The position numbers and the translations under genes were made by a program. Below the pieces are notes generated by a model. The model searched no databases. It worked only from the letters and a program-made list of their open reading frames with translations, and was not told the origin of the DNA. Below are positions 46,563 to 55,107 of a stretch of DNA of 64,000 nucleotides, piece after piece; the first letter of the stretch is position 1, and every line of letters begins with the position of its first letter. The DNA is from JAZKBN01 sp040388605 (GTDB lineage Bacteria; Bacteroidota; Bacteroidia; Cytophagales; Flexibacteraceae): positions 62,001 to 126,000 of the forward strand of contig JAZKBN010000040.1 in NCBI GenBank assembly GCA_040388605.1. The letters are read 5' to 3'.

Positions 46563-46738
46563 GGAATATGCCGCGATTAATGCGGGTAAATTGCCTTAAA
46601 TTCAACAAGCCCTATATTTCTGAATTCGGGCCCGCCGATAAGCGGTTTCGGAAGGTAACGTAAAACGAGCCGGGAAGGTATAAAAATTAAATGCCTGAAG
46701 GTAAATTCTTGCTCTGAACATGACGGAATTGGGCATGC

Positions 46739-47158
46739 TTAAGGATCCTGAAAATAGCCGCCATAGTAAGGTTTAAGCGGGACAAGCGGCGTTTTACTGT
46801 TTTTCAGCTCCAGCCTGTCGGGCATAAAACAAAAAATACTTTTTAAAACAACCCTGCGCCCTGCCCCTGCATATTTTGCCGGGAACCTGAAATCGGCATC
46901 AAGGGCAAGCCTGCCGTCATAATCATTATAAATCCTGAGCCTGATTGTCCGGTTACGGGTGCTTACATAATCTATCCAAAAGCCTTCATAGCCGGTGCCC
47001 CGCCAAACTGCTGATTTTGGTACACCTGCAATTCTTTCAGGCACGTATGCACTCTCGGTACGGAAAACCAAAAAGGCTGCAACCAGCAGCGCTGATACCA
47101 CAATAAGTACCGCAGTTACCTTTAAAACATAGGTGGCAAAGGTTTTCAGGCGGGGCAT
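46739..47158 (-). CDS. Membrane-anchored hypothetical protein, 139 aa
   Basis: One N-terminal transmembrane helix (VTAVLIVVSALLVAAFLVF) followed by a ~105-residue extracytoplasmic beta-rich domain (GTGYEGFWIDYVSTRNRTIR, YDGRLALDADFRFPAKY). Family not recognised. Downstream of the next hypothetical gene on the same strand (27 bp gap), so likely co-transcribed. Confidence 0.65.
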   Translation of the reverse strand: MPRLKTFATYVLKVTAVLIVVSALLVAAFLVFRTESAYVPERIAGVPKSAVWRGTGYEGFWIDYVSTRNRTIRLRIYNDYDGRLALDADFRFPAKYAGAGRRVVLKSIFCFMPDRLELKNSKTPLVPLKPYYGGYFQDP

Positions 47159-47185
47159 AACGGAAATGTAAACAGGTAATTAAGG

Positions 47186-47824
47186 TTACTCAAACCCGAA
47201 CCTGAATTTAACAAGCTTGTTGTTCTGAAAGGTATATTCAGCAAAGTATTCAGGCATATTGTATTTGCCCAAAAAGGAAGATTTGTATTTACCGTTATAC
47301 GGAATCTCGATTATCTCGTATTTGTATGTGCTGTAATTCCCTTCAAAATTAAGCTTAAATGACCTGCCTTTTTTGCTGAACAGCTTTGCCTCTGAAATGC
47401 CCGAATGAATGCCGCTCTCAGTTTCAAAAGCGGGAATCGCAGATTCATGTGGTTTTATTCCGGTACGCATAAAAGGCAAAACCCCGACTTCAAATATACC
47501 AAAAGCATTTTCGCTGTCGCCGGGATGTTTTTGAACCCTGAAATATTCAGTTTTTGACGCGTTTAAAAAGTAACAGTCAAGGTTAGAGCCGTCTTCGAGG
47601 AAAGGCATAACATTTCCCAATGTTTTAAGAGTCGATTGCCGGTTTTCTAAAAACACACCACTTACAGATTCATCCGGTTTAAAAATTAATGTTGACTTCC
47701 CCTTAGAAGGAGTAACATGTAAACCGCTTTCCAATAAATATTCTGCTGAATGAGAATTTACCCATAAAGCCATAAAATTTCCGGAAAGCAATACTATTAT
47801 GAGCACAGCGGCAAAGTTTGCCAT
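47186..47824 (-). CDS. Membrane-anchored hypothetical protein, ~212 aa
   Basis: The ATG at 47824 (MANFAAVLIIVLLSGNFMAL) is preferred over the in-frame TTG at 47854. One N-terminal hydrophobic helix or signal, then an extracytoplasmic domain of alternating strands (GLHVTPSKGKSTLIFKPDES, KTEYFRVQKHPGDSENAF, YSTYKYEIIEIPYNGKYK). No family recognised. It lies between the metallophosphoesterase gene and the 139-aa gene, probably one transcript. Confidence 0.62.
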   Translation of the reverse strand: MANFAAVLIIVLLSGNFMALWVNSHSAEYLLESGLHVTPSKGKSTLIFKPDESVSGVFLENRQSTLKTLGNVMPFLEDGSNLDCYFLNASKTEYFRVQKHPGDSENAFGIFEVGVLPFMRTGIKPHESAIPAFETESGIHSGISEAKLFSKKGRSFKLNFEGNYSTYKYEIIEIPYNGKYKSSFLGKYNMPEYFAEYTFQNNKLVKFRFGFE

Positions 47825-47890
47825 AAATGAAAAAGGGATTAATTGCCGATGCAAATTAACCCCTTTTATAAATTTGATATTCGATTGAAA

Positions 47891-49162
47891 TTACCCTTTT
47901 GTAAGGGTAAACATGGTAATCTCGGGCGGCATGCCTATGCGCCCCGGGAAGCCCAGGAAACCGAAACCACGGTTCACATAAATTTGCTGCTTACCGCTTA
48001 GGTAAAGCCCTCCCCATTGGGGGTACATGTATTTTACCGGGCTCCATTGGTAGCCACCCACTTCCACCCCGAACTGCATGCCATGCGTATGGCCTGCAAA
48101 AGCGACATCAATATCCGGATATTGAGGCAGTACCTGCGCTTCCCAATGGCTTGGGTCGTGGCTGAGCAGTAATTTTACGGGTACTTCGGGCATATTGGCG
48201 GTGGCTTTTTTCATGCTGCCGTACTTAGGGAAATGCGCCCTTGCTCCCCAGTTTTGAATACCGATGAGCCCTATTTCATCGGAGCCTGCTTTTATTATTT
48301 TATGCTCGTCAAGCATCAGGTTCCAGCCCATGTGCCTGTGGGTATCGGCAAGGTCTTGCAGGTTTTTACGTTTTTTCCTGCCGTCTTCGGGCCACCAGAG
48401 GTAATCGCCATAATCGTGGTTCCCGAAAATACTGTACACGCCCATGGGCGCTTTTATCTTGCTGAAGATATCCTGGTAATCACGCATTTCGGTGGCAATG
48501 TTGTTCACAAGGTCGCCGGTGAAGAAAATCATATCGGGCTTTTCGCCCATCAGCATTTCAACCCCGCCGGTTACTGCGCGCTTGTTATAAAAGCTGCCGC
48601 TGTGCACATCGCTGATCTGCCCTATCTTCAGGCCCTCGAAACCCGAGGGGAGGTTAGGCAGCTTTAACTTAACATGCCTTATATGGTAATCATGAGCGCC
48701 AATTAATACACCGTAGGTTACGCCGATAACAGGCACAGCGGCTGTAAGAATAGCAGCCTTTGCCAAAAACTCTGATCTTGGTATTGTATTCTCAGGGGTA
48801 ATAATGCCGGCATCAACAGCAGTTTTCTTGGCAACAAACAGGCTTATAACCCATTTCACCAGCCTGATAAGGTCATCGGCAAGCATAAACAGGATAATAA
48901 TGAGCTTGCTTAGGTAGCCTGCCAGCAGGAATACAGCCAAATATGCCGGGGCCTTCGGACCCAGGTTATAGGCCTTGCCAAAAGTCAGGGTTGCCAGGAT
49001 AGCAATATTAATGAGTACTATGCCCCAATGGCTGTAGAAAATAACTTTTCGCGCTGTTTCTCCCAAATCTTTGGAAGCGGTGCGAATGGCCTGCCATGAA
49101 TAAAAATCTATGAGCAGGAAAACGGTAATAACTATGGCAAAAACCAGCGGCTTGTTCTGCAT
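47891..49162 (-). CDS. Membrane-bound calcineurin-like metallophosphoesterase
   Basis: 423 residues from the ATG at 49162 (MQNKPLVFAIV), preferred over a TTG at 49174. The first ~150 residues hold four hydrophobic helices. The catalytic domain then shows the five metal-binding blocks: KIGQISDVHSGSF, FFTGDLVNN, SIFGNHDYGD, LLLSHDPSHW and FAGHTHGMQFG. This is the usual YkuE/YaeI-like subgroup of membrane phosphodiesterases; substrates are often nucleotides or lipids and are not specified here. Confidence 0.9.
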   Translation of the reverse strand: MQNKPLVFAIVITVFLLIDFYSWQAIRTASKDLGETARKVIFYSHWGIVLINIAILATLTFGKAYNLGPKAPAYLAVFLLAGYLSKLIIILFMLADDLIRLVKWVISLFVAKKTAVDAGIITPENTIPRSEFLAKAAILTAAVPVIGVTYGVLIGAHDYHIRHVKLKLPNLPSGFEGLKIGQISDVHSGSFYNKRAVTGGVEMLMGEKPDMIFFTGDLVNNIATEMRDYQDIFSKIKAPMGVYSIFGNHDYGDYLWWPEDGRKKRKNLQDLADTHRHMGWNLMLDEHKIIKAGSDEIGLIGIQNWGARAHFPKYGSMKKATANMPEVPVKLLLSHDPSHWEAQVLPQYPDIDVAFAGHTHGMQFGVEVGGYQWSPVKYMYPQWGGLYLSGKQQIYVNRGFGFLGFPGRIGMPPEITMFTLTKG

Positions 49163-49216
49163 GAAGCGGTGCAAACAATGGGTAAAATTATGTGTATGTA
49201 AATGTTTGCAGTACTG

Positions 49217-50008
49217 TTATTGCACAGGTATTATTATTTTTTTGCCCAGCTGAATATTATCGTTCTTAAGCTTGTTGGCACGCCTGATGGCTGCCGTTTT
49301 AACATGGTATTTTTTTGCGAGCTTAATCATGCGGTCACCTTCAACAACCAGGTGAACGGCTTTAACTTTTACTTTCAGCTTGCTTTTTGGTTCAAGCTTT
49401 TGGGCGGTTTCTTTATTGTCGCGCTTTAAATCTGCCTCGGTAACACCGAAGCGTTTGGCCAGCTCGCCAAGGCCGTCGCCGGCGGCAACGGGGTATTCGT
49501 AGGTTTCAGAGCCTTCGGCAACAGGCGCCTCTGCCTTCTCTTTTTCAGCTTTCTTGTCGGCGGCTAATTTATCAGCTTCTTTTTTGTCGGCCTCCTTTTT
49601 ATCTGCGGCCTTTTTATCAGCTTCTTTTTTGTCGGCTTCCTTCTTTTCGGCAGCTAATTTCTCGGCTTCCTTTTTTGCTGCCTTTTTATCTTCCGGTGTT
49701 TCTTCGGTATTTACTGCCTTATCAGCAGGCTGCGAAACGGCAGGCTCTGTAACAGCGGACTCTGTAATTGCAGGATCTGCGGCAACCGGCTCAGCAGCTG
49801 TTGTTACAGCGCCGGAATCTACAGGAATAGCGGCATTGCGGTTGACCTCGGCCTCTTTAACAAGGCCGTAATTACTTGATCTGTTATGCGAGATGTAGAA
49901 GAAGAAACAGGCCAGCGCAATTACAAGCGCAGCCAAAACAGCCAGCAGGAAATTATTGCCGGTTTGTTTGTTCCGTGGCGGAAACGGCCTTTCGGAATTG
50001 TTGTTCAT
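49217..50008 (-). CDS. LysM-domain protein with Lys/Ala/Glu-rich linker
   Basis: 263 residues: a short cytoplasmic tail, one transmembrane helix (FLLAVLAALVIALACFFFYI), then a linker in which KKEADKKAADKKEADK-type units repeat, giving a charged helical spacer. Two C-terminal LysM modules follow (YPVAAGDGLGELAKRFGV; LVVEGDRMIKLAKKYHV). LysM binds peptidoglycan, so the protein likely spans from inner membrane to cell wall. The linker length is encoded by short repeats and could vary. Located before the metallophosphoesterase gene on the same strand (gap about 54 bp). Confidence 0.86.
   Translation of the reverse strand: MNNNSERPFPPRNKQTGNNFLLAVLAALVIALACFFFYISHNRSSNYGLVKEAEVNRNAAIPVDSGAVTTAAEPVAADPAITESAVTEPAVSQPADKAVNTEETPEDKKAAKKEAEKLAAEKKEADKKEADKKAADKKEADKKEADKLAADKKAEKEKAEAPVAEGSETYEYPVAAGDGLGELAKRFGVTEADLKRDNKETAQKLEPKSKLKVKVKAVHLVVEGDRMIKLAKKYHVKTAAIRRANKLKNDNIQLGKKIIIPVQ
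49540..49690 (-). repeat. Imperfect short tandem repeats in the LysM-protein linker
   Basis: Units of about 12-18 bp (plus-strand text like GCTTCTTTTTTGTCG / CTTTTTATCAGC) repeat about eight times and encode KKEADKK/KKAADKK. Confidence 0.75.
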
Positions 50009-50253
50009 TATATATTATAGCCGGTTTAGGCCGAAGCCCGGAATTTAATCAGATTGTAAGCCTGCAAAGGTACAATATTTTCTGCTCCTCCCGGAACGCT
50101 TTGCTCTTCCTTTGGGGAAGTAAAATTGATGAATCATCAGGAAATTCAATTGCTGTAACCGGCCCGGCTACCTGTGGCCCTGCCTGTTAGGCTTGTTTTC
50201 GGTAAAAATTGCAGGGTTTTTATATAAAGCAGCATGGCTGCGAACCCGGCCTG

Positions 50254-50931
50254 TTAATCCTCGGCTTCGGGGTTTGCAACAGCCTCGTCAAAAAATGCTA
50301 AAAAGCCGAGCGCGGCCTTATAGGCCTCAATAATTCTATCGGCGAAATCAGGGGCGGTAATTTCTTCGTCGGTAAACGGCTTGCTGATTATGAATTGTTT
50401 CAGCTTCAGGAACTCTATATGCGGGTTATCTGCATTGTAACCCTTAGGCACTGTTTTCAGCTTATCAGCTTCACTGATTTTAAAATGGGTTTTAAAGGGT
50501 TTGCCTGCCAGTATTTTAACCAGCTTATCGCCGTTATAATCTATCTCAGACCGAATGGCTTTTAGCTGCTCTTTTTCAGGTTCCCATGCTCCGCCTGCTA
50601 AAAAGGAGTTATTGCCCGGCTGTATATGAATATACATGGGCATCTTTTTAAAATTAGGGGCACGCTCAATTAAAGCGCTTATATTCAGCTTATAGGGGTC
50701 TTTGTTTTTAGAGAACCGCACATCGCGGTAAATGCGGTAAGGGAATTTCTTTGGGTCTTTTTGAACTATGGGCTCAATCTCGAGCAGTTTGGCCTGCAGC
50801 TCTGCAATAAAATCGACAAAGTTGGCACGGGCAGCCTCGTAACGGGGCTTGTTGATTTCAAACCAAGGCCTGTTGTTGTTCTCTTTCAGGTCAGAAAGGA
50901 AGGTAAGGGTGTCGGGGGAGATAGAGGACAT
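50254..50931 (-). CDS. DUF2461 domain protein
   Basis: 225 residues that follow the DUF2461 pattern from end to end: LTFLSDLKENNNRPWFEINK at the start, then FPYRIYRDVRFSKNKDPYK, FLAGGAWEPEKEQLKAIR and FIISKPFTDEEITAP. The family is cytoplasmic and widespread; its function is unknown. It lies 20 bp downstream of the AT-rich orphan gene's 3' end, but its GC and codon use are like the neighbouring native genes. Confidence 0.9.
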   Translation of the reverse strand: MSSISPDTLTFLSDLKENNNRPWFEINKPRYEAARANFVDFIAELQAKLLEIEPIVQKDPKKFPYRIYRDVRFSKNKDPYKLNISALIERAPNFKKMPMYIHIQPGNNSFLAGGAWEPEKEQLKAIRSEIDYNGDKLVKILAGKPFKTHFKISEADKLKTVPKGYNADNPHIEFLKLKQFIISKPFTDEEITAPDFADRIIEAYKAALGFLAFFDEAVANPEAED

Positions 50932-50950
50932 GGTGTTTGCAGTTTTTATT

Positions 50951-51664
50951 TTAACGATTTGTCGTTAGTAGCTTTCTTTTCTTAGCTACCCTGATATTTT
51001 CATCAGCCACGCTTAAAAGTAAGTGATCTAATTTTCGAGGACTCATGCTCTTTCCAGTCAATGCAATTTTATGCTTATTGGAAATGTCGTTCATAAGTGA
51101 ATAACAAGCATAGGAAAAAACTGCATAAGTTTCATCTACTTTTTTAGCAGTGATAAGCTTGAGTAGAGAGGCGGGTAAATCTGGTTTCTTAACGAAATGC
51201 TTTAATGCACTTGCAGCTCTGGTGTCATATATAAAAAACAGGTCAGGCAAGTGAAAGTGTAGGTACTTTGAACTAAATGACCTTTGATCCTTTTTGTTTA
51301 CATCACGTAGTATACTAACTAAGTAAAAATGCAACTCTAAGGATTTTAAGAAGGAATCAAGGGTGAGGCTTTCTGATTTTAACTCATTTAGTTTTAAGTC
51401 TATATTAGAGTTTTGGAAGCATGGTGCAATATGATCAATGAAAAATTCTGCATCTAAATCGTCTTTTACCTTTTGGTTTTGGTGTCTTTGTAAACTGGCG
51501 GAATAGCTGCGACTTATTAAAATCACTTTACCAATAATCTCTTGCACTGTTTCGTGCTTATAGTTTTCAGCACAAAGTCTATAAAGCGTATGGTTTAATA
51601 TATCCCAAGCTTGAGGATTTTGGTTTTGCTCAATTTGATCTATTGTTGGCAGTTTAATTTTCAT
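50951..51664 (-). CDS. AT-rich orphan protein, 237 aa
   Basis: No family is recognised. It is a cytoplasmic, mostly helical protein: TIDQIEQNQNPQAWDILNHT, FYLVSILRDVNKKDQRSFSS, then SKYLHFHLPDLFFIYDTRAA and FSYACYSLMNDISNKHKIAL. The KYLHFHLPDLFFIYD stretch looks like a conserved motif shared by proteins that precede a helical C-terminal half. DNA is clearly AT-richer than both flanks, suggesting transfer. It sits where the mlaF ATPase gene would normally follow mlaE. No defence role is shown. Confidence 0.72.
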   Translation of the reverse strand: MKIKLPTIDQIEQNQNPQAWDILNHTLYRLCAENYKHETVQEIIGKVILISRSYSASLQRHQNQKVKDDLDAEFFIDHIAPCFQNSNIDLKLNELKSESLTLDSFLKSLELHFYLVSILRDVNKKDQRSFSSKYLHFHLPDLFFIYDTRAASALKHFVKKPDLPASLLKLITAKKVDETYAVFSYACYSLMNDISNKHKIALTGKSMSPRKLDHLLLSVADENIRVAKKRKLLTTNR

Positions 51665-51799
51665 CTGTGTTGATATTTAAGTTCGCACAAATGTAATTTA
51701 CAATTTTATAGATTTCAAATTAAATAACTGAAAATCAGTGTTTTATCTTTAGTTTACCTAATGATATATACTATGTTAAACTAAGTATTTGCCTCAGGG

Positions 51800-52495
51800 C
51801 TAACACCCACTTTTACAGCAGCATTTGTGCCAATATAAAGTCGGCAAGCCCCTGAAGGAACCGACCATGTATAAGAAGTAGCCCCTGAAACTGCTGATAG
51901 ATGTTATCAGGAAGCCGAACACTATAGATTTTATTAGCGCGAAGGTAATGTTATAGGGCACAAACTGGGCCCTTATACCGTAAACGTAATCGTAAGGCGT
52001 TACCACATCGCTGCTCATAATGGCCAGGTAGCCGCCAACCAATGAAAGAAAGCCCGAAAAGATTACCAATACCGGGAACATAACAAGCCCCGCCACAATT
52101 TTTGGCAGCACAAGAAACGATGCCGAATTGATGCCCATTATTTCCAAGGCATCTATCTGCTCGGTAATGCGCATGGTACCTAAGCCGCCGGCTATATTGC
52201 TGCCAACCTTGCCTGCAAGAATAACGCAGGTAAAGGTGGTGCTTAGTTCAAGCACGGTCATATCGCGCACAATGGTGCCAACCACATAATGCGGAACCAG
52301 GGGGCTTACGAGGTTAAAGCTTGTTTGCACCGCCGTAACCGCGCCGATAAAGGTAGATATAATGGCAACCAGCAAAATGCTTTGGTAGCCTATGATTATC
52401 ATTTCATCGAGTGTGAGGCGCAGGTAAACGCGCATAGGCTCGCGGTTGGTAAACAGGCGGCCGAGAAAAATAAGGTAGAGTCCGAGTCTCTTCAT
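51800..52495 (-). CDS. MlaE-family lipid ABC permease, C-terminus frameshifted
   Basis: The first ~207 residues are typical MlaE permease: MIIIGYQSILLVAIISTFIG, ILAGKVGSNIAGGLGTMRIT, EQIDALEIMGINSASFLVLP, IKSIVFGFLITSISSF. After RGYF the frame yields an unrelated tail (LYWHKCCCKSGC). In another frame the same DNA ends ADFILAQMLL and TAA at 51815-51813, exactly like family C-termini. About 46 bases between GYF and ADF appear to be lost, next to a direct repeat TTCAGGGGCT. The usual downstream mlaF ATPase gene is missing. It overlaps the fRMsr stop by 4 bases (ATGA). Probably non-functional or altered. Confidence 0.75.
   Translation of the reverse strand: MKRLGLYLIFLGRLFTNREPMRVYLRLTLDEMIIIGYQSILLVAIISTFIGAVTAVQTSFNLVSPLVPHYVVGTIVRDMTVLELSTTFTCVILAGKVGSNIAGGLGTMRITEQIDALEIMGINSASFLVLPKIVAGLVMFPVLVIFSGFLSLVGGYLAIMSSDVVTPYDYVYGIRAQFVPYNITFALIKSIVFGFLITSISSFRGYFLYMVGSFRGLPTLYWHKCCCKSGC
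51847..51889. repeat. 10-bp direct repeat at the mlaE lesion
   Basis: AGCCCCTGAA occurs at 51847-51856 and 51880-51889 (33 bp apart), flanking the point where the mlaE frame is lost. It is consistent with a slippage or recombination event, but could be chance. Confidence 0.5.
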
Positions 52496-52989
52496 GGGTG
52501 CAGCAAAGTTAACACAGTTTTTTCTGCCGAAGCCATCAATTGCTCAAGGTACAGCGCATCCGTTTCATCAAAGGCATTCAGCTCCGGGCTGTCAATGTCG
52601 AGTACAAGCCTTACCTCGCCGTTTACGCGGCCGGGAACAACAATTTCAGATCGGCTGGCGCTGCTGCAGGCAATATGGCCGGGGAAGGCGTCCACATCGG
52701 GAACAACAATCGTACGGTTTTCGGCCCAGGCGGTTCCGCATACGCCTTTATTGAAGGCAATGCGCGTGCAGGCCACAGGTCCCTGGAAGGGGCCGAGCAC
52801 AAGCTCGTTGTTACGCACTATATAAAAGCCAGTCCACAGGTTAGGGAATGCAGTGTGCAATGCAGCGGCAATATTGGCGAGGTTGGCTATTGGGTCGGGC
52901 TCACCTTCAATAAGCGCGCTAATCTGCGGCAGCAGGCTGCGGTATGTTTCGGCTTTTGATGTGCCGGGTAATATGCTTAATTCATGCAT
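52492..52989 (-). CDS. msrC: Free methionine-R-sulfoxide reductase (GAF)
   Basis: 165 residues from the ATG at 52989 (MHELSILPGTSKA). A GAF-fold enzyme that reduces free Met-R-sulfoxide with thioredoxin. The three family cysteines are present at 74, 84 and 108, each ten residues earlier than in E. coli: PVACTRIAFN, KGVCGTAW, HIACSSASRSEIVVP. Also LVLDIDSPELNAFDE and WTGFYIV. The usual HIACD becomes HIACS. The gene has a TAnnTTTG box upstream and couples to mlaE by a 4-base ATGA overlap, an unusual pairing. Confidence 0.93.
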   Translation of the reverse strand: MHELSILPGTSKAETYRSLLPQISALIEGEPDPIANLANIAAALHTAFPNLWTGFYIVRNNELVLGPFQGPVACTRIAFNKGVCGTAWAENRTIVVPDVDAFPGHIACSSASRSEIVVPGRVNGEVRLVLDIDSPELNAFDETDALYLEQLMASAEKTVLTLLHP

Positions 52990-53019
52990 TTCGGTATATA
53001 AGGCGGGCTTTTGTAAAGG

Positions 53020-53027
53020 CAAACTTA
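53020..53027 (-). promoter_or_regulatory. Putative -7 box for msrC
   Basis: TAAGTTTG on the minus strand, about 30 bp upstream of the ATG. Forms a divergent pair with the ald promoter; no clean -33 box. Confidence 0.45.
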
Positions 53028-53086
53028 GTTCATAGGTATTATGTTTCCTTTACGAATTTCATTTTCCCTGTTGCGACTGAAATACA

Positions 53087-53094
53087 TACCTTTG
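53087..53094 (+). promoter_or_regulatory. Putative -7 box for ald
   Basis: TACCTTTG, a full match to TAnnTTTG, 93 bp upstream of the ald ATG. It supports that start over the longer in-frame upstream extension, which begins before it. Confidence 0.5.
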
Positions 53095-53186
53095 CACTGC
53101 CTTATGAACCGGCATATTTAAAAGGTTCGAACCTGCCTTTTCTACACAAAACATCCTTTACAAATCCTTCCCCCTCCTACCAGGAC

Positions 53187-54320
53187 ATGATAATCGGCGT
53201 ACCCAAGGAAATTAAGAATAATGAGAACCGCGTGGCATTAACCCCCGCCGGTGTTAGCGAACTCCGCAAGCACGGACATTCAGTTTACGTTCAGCGCGAT
53301 GCCGGCTCAGGCAGCGGCTTTGCCGATACCGATTATGAAGCCGCCGGCGCTAAAATGCTCGATACCATTGAGGAAACTTATTCAATTGCCGAAATGGTGA
53401 TGAAGGTAAAGGAACCCATTGAAAGCGAATACAACCTGATTCGTGAAGACCAGCTTTTGTTCACTTATTTCCACTTTGCAAGCTCAGAGCCCCTCACCTT
53501 TGCCATGCTCAGCCGCAAAGCCGTTTGCCTTGCTTACGAAACCGTTGAACGTGCCGACCGCTCTTTGCCCCTGCTTGTTCCCATGAGCGAAGTGGCAGGC
53601 CGCATGAGCATTCAGGAAGGCGCTAAATACCTTGAGAAACCATTGAAAGGCCGCGGCATTTTGCTCGGCGGCGTTCCGGGCGTTAAGCCTGCGCACGTAC
53701 TTATACTTGGCGGCGGCATTGTGGGCACACAGGCCGCTAAAATGGCTGCCGGCCTTGGCGCTACTGTTACCATTATGGATGTGAGCCTCGCCCGCCTCCG
53801 TTACCTGAGCGATGTTATGCCAAGCAACGTAAATACGCTGATGAGCAATGAGTACAATATCCGCGAGGAAATTCGTACTTCAGATCTTATTGTAGGCGCG
53901 GTATTAATACCCGGCGCAAAAGCCCCCCACCTGATTACCCGCGACATGCTGAAAACCATGCGCCCCGGTACTGTGCTGGTAGACGTTGCCGTAGACCAGG
54001 GCGGCTGCATTGAAACCTGCAAGCCCACCACCCACGAGAACCCGACCTTTATTATTGACGACGTGGTGCACTACTGCGTAGCCAATATGCCCGGCGCGGT
54101 TCCTTATACCTCTACACTGGCGCTTACCAATGCCACGCTTCCTTATGCTTTGCAACTGGCCAACAAAGGCTGGCGCAAAGCCTGCCGCGAAAACGCCGAG
54201 CTTCGTGCAGGCCTGAACGTGGTAAACGGCGAAGTGGTTTACAAAGGCGTAAGCGATGCCTGGAACCTGCCCTTCAGCGATGTGAACGCACATTTGCAGG
54301 AGGCAGAGGCAGCAGTTTAG
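53187..54320 (+). CDS. ald: Alanine dehydrogenase
   Basis: Converts L-alanine to pyruvate and ammonia with NAD. 377 residues from the ATG at 53187 (MIIGVPKEIKNNENRVALTP), the canonical N-terminus; the longer upstream frame would add 81 residues that are not family-like. Motifs: the substrate-binding MVMKVKEPIESEY, Rossmann VLILGGGIVGTQAAKMAAGL, VIVGAVLIPGAKAP-like TSDLIVGAVLIPGAKAPHLI, VAVDQGGCIETCKPTTHENP and NMPGAVPYTSTLALTNATLP. Single-gene transcript with a hairpin downstream. Confidence 0.96.
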   Translation: MIIGVPKEIKNNENRVALTPAGVSELRKHGHSVYVQRDAGSGSGFADTDYEAAGAKMLDTIEETYSIAEMVMKVKEPIESEYNLIREDQLLFTYFHFASSEPLTFAMLSRKAVCLAYETVERADRSLPLLVPMSEVAGRMSIQEGAKYLEKPLKGRGILLGGVPGVKPAHVLILGGGIVGTQAAKMAAGLGATVTIMDVSLARLRYLSDVMPSNVNTLMSNEYNIREEIRTSDLIVGAVLIPGAKAPHLITRDMLKTMRPGTVLVDVAVDQGGCIETCKPTTHENPTFIIDDVVHYCVANMPGAVPYTSTLALTNATLPYALQLANKGWRKACRENAELRAGLNVVNGEVVYKGVSDAWNLPFSDVNAHLQEAEAAV

Positions 54321-54348
54321 TTATTTGCCCTTCCCAAAAGTACATTAC

Positions 54349-54398
54349 AAAGCTCCCTGCCTTACCGGTTTATCCGGTTAAGGTTGGGAGCTTTGGTT
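54349..54398. terminator. Bidirectional terminator between ald and barrel array
   Basis: AAAGCTCCC at 54349-54357 pairs with GGGAGCTTT at 54386-54394, with an inner CTTACCGG/CCGGTTAAG stem, then GGTTTT. Confidence 0.75.
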
Positions 54399-54421
54399 TT
54401 AGATTGCTTACAAACTAATAA

Positions 54422-55063
54422 TCAGAAAGAATAACCCACACAAAGGTTTAGGCGCATCTCGCCTTGGAAAGGCTGGTTTTGTCGGTATTTTAGACTGTTG
54501 TTGTCATTGGTTCCTTCGATATATCCTCCTATTCTGCCTCCGCCCAATGTGCCATCAATTGTTATTCCGGTCCGGTGTACGTATTGATAACCCATAACAA
54601 AGCCACCCCCATACCCAATTGTTTTTATTGAATTAAGAATATGTTCAGGCCCGGTCGGACCAACCCACTCAAACTTTTCTTTTTTATCTGTTGATTTAAA
54701 ACGCAGGTAAGGGGCAAAATACCAGCCTGTTGGTGCTGATTTGGCTTCGCTTAAATAGAATCTGAATTCAGGCGTAAGGGAAAATATACTGCCTTGACTC
54801 CACCAATATGTGTCAGGTGTGGGGCCGTAAAACAGACCGAGTTGAACAGCCATATTGCCTTTAAAGCTGTACTGAAAACTAACATCCCCGGATGTGCCTA
54901 TCAGCAGGGAATGCATATCTAATTTTACTGCAAAGTTCATTGTGCGCGGGCTCTGCACAGGGGCATCTTCCAAAGGTTTGCTGACAGGCTTTTTAAAGGC
55001 AAAAGTGCTTATTGAAATAAGCAGCCAGCCCGTTATTAGTGTCAATAGTTTTAAAGTACGCAT
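54422..55063 (-). CDS. Small outer-membrane barrel protein, array member 6
   Basis: 213 residues from the ATG at 55063 (MRTLKLLTLI); the TTG at 55069 is rejected. Signal peptide, then a short beta-barrel. Family signatures shared with the next three genes: TPEFRFYLSEAKSAPTGWYF, APYLRF, GGGFVMGYQYVHRTGITIDG, GGGRIGGY, ending in LCVGYSF with a C-terminal Phe that marks outer-membrane insertion. Resembles DUF3575-like porin folds. Function unknown. Confidence 0.82.
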   Translation of the reverse strand: MRTLKLLTLITGWLLISISTFAFKKPVSKPLEDAPVQSPRTMNFAVKLDMHSLLIGTSGDVSFQYSFKGNMAVQLGLFYGPTPDTYWWSQGSIFSLTPEFRFYLSEAKSAPTGWYFAPYLRFKSTDKKEKFEWVGPTGPEHILNSIKTIGYGGGFVMGYQYVHRTGITIDGTLGGGRIGGYIEGTNDNNSLKYRQNQPFQGEMRLNLCVGYSF

Positions 55064-55107
55064 GGGCAATTTTGAAAATGAGGGATTAAGAGTGTTTTTG
55101 TAAACAT

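Noticed and set aside
52944..53186. Extended ald N-terminus upstream of 53187
   Set aside because: The 81 added residues are not family-like, and a TAnnTTTG box lies inside that stretch.
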